Shown piece by piece: positions 57,177 to 64,000 of a DNA stretch of 64,000 bases; the first letter of the stretch is position 1, and each line of letters starts with the position of its first letter. The translations under genes and the position numbers were made by a program. The notes beneath the pieces were generated by a model that was not told the origin of the DNA, made no database searches, and saw nothing but the letters and a program-made list of their open reading frames with translations. Origin of the DNA: Selaginella tamariscina (lineage: Eukaryota; Streptophyta; Lycopodiopsida; Selaginellales; Selaginellaceae); the NCBI GenBank assembly GCA_003024785.1, contig PUQB01000128.1, positions 1-64,000 of the forward strand. Reading direction: 5' to 3'.

Positions 57177-58880
57177 GTAAGTGTCGCACACACACACAGA
57201 CATCTTATGTATGTACTTGCGCGTGTGTGTTAGAGAGAGAGAGCTTAAGTCAGTATTTGAAATGTTTTGATACTAATGAAGTTTTTAATCAGTGACAAGT
57301 TATAAAAGTTATCATCGCATACAACAGGAATATAAGAAACTTATCGGCATATATGTATAAGGTTAGTTGTTTTTTAGATGTATAATGTAGGAGAGTTTAT
57401 ATATGTCAGAATTTAAATGCTAACGTATTTATATGGAGAGAGAGGGAAACTCTCTAATTTTATTTATGAATCCACGTGTCAGACTTATTATGATTTATTA
57501 TCTTAAAACCATTATTAAATAGTATATGTTATTTATATTTAAATGGGAAATTATTTAATTCACTTAATATATGGGATATTTATATAATTCATTATTTAAA
57601 TGCTTTATCAGTTTATTTATTTAAATAATGTTTATAAATTATTTAATACATTATATATACACTTTAATATAGTTTTTTTCAACTTTTAAATATATCAATC
57701 AAAATTTGCCATTAAAAATTGATTGTTATAAAAATAAATACTTTCTTATGTAGGAAAATTTATTCAGATTTATAATTTATGTATAATCATTTTTGTTGTT
57801 GGTTTTTAAATAAGTAAATTTGACATATAAGAAAATAATATCTAAACACTAAATAAAAATGCATACACACACACACACGTGTGTGTGTGCGCGCGCGTTT
57901 TATATCATTTGTTTATAAACATAAATGTCAACTTATTGTAATATAAAAATAAACTAAAATTAGATATAGAAATGATTTAAGTTTAAAATTAAATAAATAT
58001 CTCATGAGTTAAATATTTAAATATTAATTAATTTGTTAAAACATTATTTAAATAAGATAGATATTTAAATTATAAATTAACTTAATGAATCTAATTGAAT
58101 TAGTTGAATTTGATACTTAATTGTGGCAATGTTTAAACTTATACAACAAACAACAAGCTTAAACAATATATATAAATAAACTGTTATGCTTTGCTATATT
58201 TCTAAGTTATATTAAATACTTATGAATATACTATTGTGATCCTTTTAGTATACTATATAAATATATAAACATAATATGTACATTTGTAACATAGGTGTTA
58301 TTAAATATATTCAGTTGAACTCTTCTTAAACTCCTGCAAGGTACCATTGATCATACGAATATTCATGTATACATATTAAGAATATTCAGTTTAACCTCTC
58401 ATTTAAACATTTAAAAATTATTAAACATGTAATTAGCAAGGATTTGGATATTGAATATTAATATGCTAATCAATAATTATATTCTTGATTATTAAATATT
58501 AAATATAATTACCATTAATATGCTTGTATATATCGAATCTAACCCTCCTTATGAATTTATCACGTGTTTCAAGCGCCCGATCCATGTGTTATAAAATGTG
58601 TGGCGTGGTCTCCACAAGTCAGAAACATTCATAAAAGCTTACACCCACCCGCCATTTAAATTTAAATTTAAATTTGAATTTGAATTTCTCAATTTAGAAA
58701 AATGGTATAATCCCATAATTAATGGAAGTTCACCGACATGGGCTCATTTTCTATTCTATAAATGCATATATACTAAATAAATGGATGTTCAAATGTGAAT
58801 CTGTATGAATTAAGGGTACCCAAATGCGAATTCTCATTGTTTGAGGATAATATATACGAATTCTTCTTGGTTTTTTTAAA
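57177..58880. other. AT-rich spacer between RadA and the lipase
   Basis: No exon is seen. Notable are an AC/GT palindrome running into CG repeats (57864-57897) and a short AAATTT-type repeat at 58658-58688. The last 150 bases are the likely lipase promoter and leader. Confidence 0.6.
57864..57898. repeat. AC/GT palindrome followed by a CG run
   Basis: ACACACACACACAC is followed directly by GTGTGTGTGTG and then CGCGCGCG. The two halves are mutually complementary, and the whole is alternating purine-pyrimidine. Confidence 0.9.
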
Positions 58881-59391
58881 ATGTTTGAATTTCGCAATTT
58901 ATTTATATATTCATGGATCATACTGGAGCTGGGATTGAGTGTAGTAGTACACTTCACATATGCAGTTTCAATCGTTAGTACAGTGCTCCTCGGGGATGCG
59001 ATCAGTCTCTTTTGCAGTAGTTTCAGGAGAAGGATCAAGGCGAGCAGGGTGGTCGCACTCGAGCCCGAGGAGGAGACAGTCGAGGAAACACATATGTTCC
59101 TGGCCAACAAGAGCGTGGGCAGCGACGGGCAGGAGAGCAGCACACCCACCATGGGACGTTTCTCGAGGGACATGAGAAGGCCCCCATTGTACTCGTTCAT
59201 GGGATTTTCGGGTTTGGGAAAGGGGTTAGTACTCTCTGCGTGCGCGTGTGTGTGTATAGATTTTGTACACCTATCTTATATAAATACACATGACATATGG
59301 CTCATATACATATACACACCTGTATGTCTTATAATTACACTCACATGTAAACACACACCCACGAGATATATGTGTAATATATGTACAGACA

Positions 59392-59433
<42 letters not shown>

Positions 59434-61124
59434 ATGTGTATGCAGAAATTGGGGAATATATCATACTGGGCTGGAGCTGAAGAAAAAGAGAGAGAGTACT
59501 ACTTCCAGACTTGGGGTCATTAACAAGCATTCACGACAGGTATATATTCATAAATTTATGTAATATATATTATTTAATTATAATTAATTAATATATAAAT
59601 ATTAAATTTTTTAAAATTATTGTAGAGCTCGTGAGCTATTCTATTATTTGAAGGGTGGGTTGGACTATGGTTTAGAGCATAGCCAACGATATGGACACTC
59701 AAGATTTAGCAAAGATTATGGACAAGGTTATATATATATATATATATAATTAAATGTATTAATATGATCATTTAATAATAGTATATTTATATATAAATGC
59801 CAGGTCATTATCCTGAATGGGATGAAAGCCATCCCATACATTTTATTGGCCATTCTACTGGTGCTCAAGTAGTCCGAGTTCTTCAGCAAATGCTGGCTGA
59901 TAAGGTTTTATTTATAATAAACTATTTAAACATATAAAAAAAATGTAATTATTAATTTATTAAATGTAATGATTAAGTATTTGGTTTAATATAAACTTAT
60001 TTAATTAGGCATTCGAAGGATATAATGAATCGTCTGCAAACTGGGTATTGAGCTTAACTTCTCTGTCTGGAGCTCTAAATGGTACAACGAGAGTATACAT
60101 AGATGGATTAAAGTAAGTTTTTTATTTATTTAATTTATACATTTTTATTTAAAAATATACATATTATTTTGCAGTCTCGATGGGAAAACAATGAAGAAAA
60201 TATCACTATTACAGCTACTCAAGATTGCAGTATTAATATACGAATGGCTGGATATTCCTATATTTAAAAAATACTACGGTTTTGGGTTCGAACACTTTAA
60301 CTTACCATGGCATAAGAGGGATTAAGGGCTTAATTAAGTGCCTAATCGGAACTACAGGTCCATTTGGTACAGGTGACTGGATACTTCCGGATCTTAGTAT
60401 TCAATCTGCACTGGAGATGAACAGGTCCTTACAAACTCATAAACACACCTTTTATTTCAGGTAAGCTATATATGTGTGCGTGTGCGTGTGCGTGTGAGTG
60501 TGAGTTGAGTGTGTGTAAAATTAATTTTCTATGTAAGGTTCCGTGCATGTTTGATCGTTTCCTGAGACTATATATATATATATCCATCGTGGCCAGTTTT
60601 TAATATTATATATAATCTAATTAAAACATTATTAGTATTATGTACGTATATAATAGTTTATTTGTTTGTACATATATAAATACCACGATGAGGCTTATTA
60701 CGTACAAACATATTAATACAAGACACAATGTGTATATATATTATATATATAATATCACACATGAGTGTGTATTAACAGAAAGTTAAACATATTCGTTCAT
60801 TAAACTTATATAAGCATTATACATATATTATTATGTACGTATATATACTAGTTTATTTGTTTGTACATATATAAATACCATGATGAGGTATATTACATAC
60901 AGACATTAATACAAGAAATGTCTCTCTCTCTGTCTCTTTCTCTCTCTCTATATATATGTGTGTGTGTGTGTTGTGTGTATCACACACGAGTGTGTATTAA
61001 CAGAATGGTAAACATAAATCATTAATTAACTTATATAAACATTATACATACATTTTATTTTTTGTACATTTATAATTACTACGATGATAATGGTAAGCAT
61101 ATCACGTACAGATATACAAAGCTT

Positions 61125-61169
<45 letters not shown>

Positions 61170-61830
61170 TGTACAAGTTAGACATAAATCATTAAGTAAC
61201 TTGCAGTTATGCCACAAAAAGGACCGCAAAAATATTGGGACGAACCGTGCCATCAAGTTTGTTTGATATTCACCCTTTGCTTATGTTAAGGTCACTTCAG
61301 ATCAGTTTATGGAAACATCCAGTAGCAGATGCCCCATACAAAGGATACAGGTAAACACACACACACACACATGCATATGTGTGTGTGTGTGTGTGTGTTA
61401 AGTACAGTTTATGCGTTAAACATTCTTTGTCATGGCTTAAACATTCTTTATAACAGGGACGAAGACTGGCAAGACAACGACGGAGCGCTTAATACTATAT
61501 CCATGCTTTATCCTCGTTTACCAGAGGCGCATTTAAACTGTCCTTTAGCTCCCGACTTCAAAGACGGACAAGTTCTACAGCCTGTGTATGGTATGTTTTT
61601 TAAAATTAGTAAATATAATAGATTAATTATTATTAAAAACAATGTTAATTTTTAATCATTGGTTTTATAGGTATTATACAGTTTTGAAGGCAGATCATAT
61701 ATACTTCATTGTAAACAGAGAAAGAGCTGGTATACACTTCGATTATTATACGATAGCATATTCCGGCGGTGTAGGAAGCAACTTAAGAGATCGTGGTCCA
61801 GTATTAGACGCTAAGTACATTTGTTACTGA
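58881..61830 (+). CDS. Plant alpha/beta-hydrolase lipase
   Basis: Nine exons. Exon 1 (58881-59224) has a hydrophobic N-terminus ([24 protein letters not shown]), then [10 protein letters not shown] and [20 protein letters not shown]. Exon 2 (59446-59539) encodes [24 protein letters not shown] in three frames; two GGGG runs each need one more G. Later exons have [11 protein letters not shown] (59626), [20 protein letters not shown] with the nucleophile Ser in GHSTG (59830-59900), [18 protein letters not shown] (60040), the [11 protein letters not shown] block with a frame change, [12 protein letters not shown] (60370), [21 protein letters not shown] (61335-61505) and [14 protein letters not shown]. 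The stop is at 61828. Family members resemble thermophilic bacterial lipases and are membrane-associated. The Ser-His-Asp set fits an active enzyme once frames are corrected. Confidence 0.9.
60570..61204 (+). repeat. Tandemly repeated lipase intron
   Basis: Units of about 200-220 bp recur. ACGTATATA(A/T)..AGTTTATTTGTTTGTACATATATAAATACCA(C/T)GATGAGG occurs at 60644 and 60837. GAGTGTGTATTAACAGAA..TAAACAT occurs at 60764 and 60988. AAATCATTAA(T/G)TAACTT occurs at 61016 and 61188. The last unit ends in the true acceptor CTTGCAG at 61206. Confidence 0.8.
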
Positions 61831-62848
61831 GTTTATATTAATGAGAGTACTTTTAAACCCTAGTTAACCCTTAAACCAAAACAGCAGCTGATGTGGCAGT
61901 CCATGCGCCAATGGCAATTGCCTTGCCACGTCAGCTCGAGTATCGTCTGACGTGGTAGGTCATGTGCCATGTGGCAGCTGAGTAAACAAATTTAATATAT
62001 TGTTCACAATTTCCACGTCATCGAGAGCCCGAAATGCTGCTGATGTGGCAGTCCACCTTGCCACGTGAGCTCTAGTAATATACTATCGGTACATTCCAAG
62101 TATATTCTGGTAAAAAGATGGTGACTAATGGGTCAAACTCTATAGCTACGGCCTACGTTGCAGATTCACAGTGAACCGTAAGAGTGCGACACGATCCCCA
62201 AACAGGGCCAACATCCATCTTTTACCCGGACCATGCCGCCGGTGACGGAATATGCCCCGACGTCGCATTCAGCCCAGGGAAAAACCGCCGCCCTGTTACA
62301 AGTTCATTTTACCCTTTCGCAATCACCCTTTTTAAGGCTCCCTGGTATGATTCCCCTCTGCGGGTTTTGCCCTTTTCAAAATCCTCGTTTCAGGATTCTC
62401 ACCATGCCATAGTTCGCATTCAACTTTGAAATGTGAAATAGATGTCTTTAACGCACATCCTGCACCAACCACGAGCGAAACCATGTAATATATAGTATTT
62501 TTCTCATGTTCAACTTGCACCTTTACGCCTTTAGGAATACTTTGATTTTTCTAACCCCATATGGTGGTTGAGGAGCACTGATCGGGTGTTGAGGTTTTGT
62601 GCATTGCCTGGGTGTATAGTGTTTTAAATATATTCATCAGTGGGGGCTACAGTGAGATTGTAATACTTAAAAGAAAAACAATCCACATTCTCTAGCTAAC
62701 AAAGGGCCCTCCATCACCAACCTTACAACAAGGAAGCATCCAAACTCAATCATGCGCTTCTCCCTTATAAGCCACTGTAACACAGTGCCCTTTTTCTGCT
62801 CCAGACACACTACAGTTACATACGTGATCAGTTGAAACCATTCTCCCA
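61831..62848 (+). promoter_or_regulatory. Promoter region of the PII-2-like gene
   Basis: From 61880 to 62080 there are several CCACGTCA/TGACGTGG and GATGTGGCAGTCCA words, partly as inverted pairs, which are ACGT-core sites of bZIP factors. A stretch of higher GC (62160-62420) follows. A TATAA is seen at 62766, about 80 bases before the ATG at 62849. No further gene is recognised. Confidence 0.4.
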
Positions 62849-64000
62849 ATGGCTTTACATCGGTTTCTGTTGCTGCTTGTAATTCTGTTCAAGTTGTATC
62901 GGATTCGAGCACAGGATGGCCTGGTGATGGACCCGATGGAGAAGGAAGCTTTCTACCAAGTAATGGAGTTCCTGAACCATGAATCGGATTGGAGAGGCTT
63001 AGTCGGGGATCCCTGCGGAGAGAACACGCTGCAGGGGATGTCGTGCGACACCGTAGGAAGTAACAGCAGCTACATTTACATCACCAGCCTGAGCTTCGGG
63101 CAAATCCAGATGAACACGCCTTCGTGCAGCAGCAATGCGAGCATACATCCGGATATCTCCAAGCTTGTACACCTCAAGAGCCTCTCCTTCTACAGATGCT
63201 TCATGGTGTCTCCCGCGCGCATCTCCCCGTCTCTCGGGTTGCTAACCTCGCTCCAGAGTCTCACATTCCAGGACAACCCGGCGCTTGTCGGGGAGATCCC
63301 CATCCAACTTGGAAGTATTGTGAGTCTCGAGAGGATGGTCGTTACAGGTAACGCTCTGACGGGGAGAATCCCAGCAGAACTGGGAGGATTAGGCACCATT
63401 AAGCAGCTGGTAATAAGCAGAAACACGGGAATTCTGGGTCAGGTTCCAGGCAGTTTAGGCAAATGCACGGCTCTTGTCATCCTGGACCTAAGTGAAAACA
63501 GGCTCGACTCCGAGCTCCCCGGGAGCTCGGATTGCTCAGGAACCTGAAGAAGCTAGACGTGAGCAGCAACGCGATCACCGGGACGCTCCTGAGTTCTCTT
63601 GTCCAGGGACTCCTGAGCCTCGAGCTGATGGATCTCAGTAGGAACCGACTCAGCGGTACGTTTCCGAGTGCTCTACTCGGTTTACAGAACCTCAAGGAGC
63701 TCTACTTGAATGAGAATCAGATAAATGGGAGGCTCCCCACCAACTGGGGGAAGATGGACAGCCTGATAAGCCTTGATCTCTCCAGGCAGCGCCTGGAGGG
63801 ACCGATTCCGGCTGGATTGGGTACAGTAAAAAGTCTCCGGTACCTCGGGTTGAACAAGAACAACTTCACCGGGAGAATCCCCCGCGAGCTGTCGGTTCTC
63901 AGGGACCTCAGCGAGATCAACTTGAGTGACAACTCCCTGTCCGGGCCGGTCCCGTTCAATCTCGAGACGGTCAAGCGTCTCGGAAGGAAGATAAAGCTGG
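62849..64000 (+). CDS. PII-2-like leucine-rich repeat protein, partial
   Basis: Cut by the window end. It begins with a signal peptide (MALHRFLLLLVILFKLYRIRA), then the family head MEKEAFYQVMEF, the Cys-bearing block GDPCGENTLQGMSCDTV, and LKSLSFYRCF. LRRs of about 24 residues follow with GEIP, GRIPAELGG, GQVPGSLG and later GRLPTNW, GPIPAGLG, GRIPRELS. The frame breaks at 63521: a run of CCC before GGG needs one more C, after which RELGLLRNLKKLD follows in frame. Members resemble the Arabidopsis PII-2 protein and the TMM-like LRR proteins, intronless, secreted or membrane-anchored. No kinase is seen within the window. Confidence 0.88.

Noticed and set aside
22688..61830. Calling the frameshifted conserved genes pseudogenes
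   Set aside because: The breaks are single bases in short runs, splice sites and stop codons are kept, and protein blocks are well conserved, which fits consensus errors better than loss of function.
1..64000. tRNA, rRNA and snRNA genes
   Set aside because: I looked for tRNA box motifs and for rRNA words and found none convincing. A tRNA or snoRNA search program was not available, so small RNA genes cannot be excluded.

Overview
The window is land-plant nuclear DNA. The plant calls rest on family-specific proteins: a plant ERO1, a fused FMN hydrolase/riboflavin kinase, an organellar RadA, a GH19 chitinase, the plant form of complex I subunit NDUFB3, and a PII-2-like LRR protein. Supporting signs are intron-rich genes, telo-boxes near start codons, and Ty1/copia and Ty3/gypsy LTR retrotransposons, one primed by initiator Met-tRNA. 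Non-coding DNA is very AT-rich and full of GT, GA and TA microsatellites. I cannot name a clade.

Layout. Positions 1-9450 are gene-poor: AT-rich spacer, a degenerate retroelement-like tract, and a long LTR-like repeat (5627-7190). A young but defective copia element (9861-13422, minus) and an older gypsy element (14213-19054, plus) flank a broken membrane-protein gene (13475-13938). Positions 19060-23400 are a diverged tandem segmental duplication. One copy carries a small PARP-type zinc-finger gene (22688-23120); the other has a large inverted repeat in its place. Then come cytosolic 6-phosphogluconolactonase (24137-26249, plus), a macro-domain protein (27090-30198, plus), NDUFB3 (31839-32054, minus), a repeat-rich stretch with a 0.36-kb tandem duplication and a second LTR-like copy (33196-35628), an unrecognised intact 261-residue ORF (37925-38710, minus), and a GH19 chitinase (38921-39767, minus).

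A compact minus-strand block follows: ERO1 (40203-43012), FMN hydrolase/riboflavin kinase (about 43245-45579), exosome subunit RRP40 (46053-47517), and two tandem paralogues of an unfamiliar repetitive coiled-coil protein (47748-49514 and 50444-52061). The second paralogue diverges from RadA (52273-57176, plus) across about 210 bp. A plant alpha/beta-hydrolase lipase (58881-61830, plus) and the start of a PII-2-like LRR protein (62849 to the window end, plus) close the window. Most of these are unrelated housekeeping genes; I see no operon-like pathway cluster.

Two themes cut across the window. First, almost every conserved gene needs one-base corrections, mostly the loss of one base from a short mononucleotide run. 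This looks more like uncorrected long-read consensus than gene decay, so CDS spans are given start to stop and pass over introns and frameshifts. Second, many introns carry tandem duplications of their own 3-prime ends, or begin directly in a (GT)n tract. The strongest candidates for something undescribed are the paired 11+14-residue coiled-coil genes and this intron behaviour.
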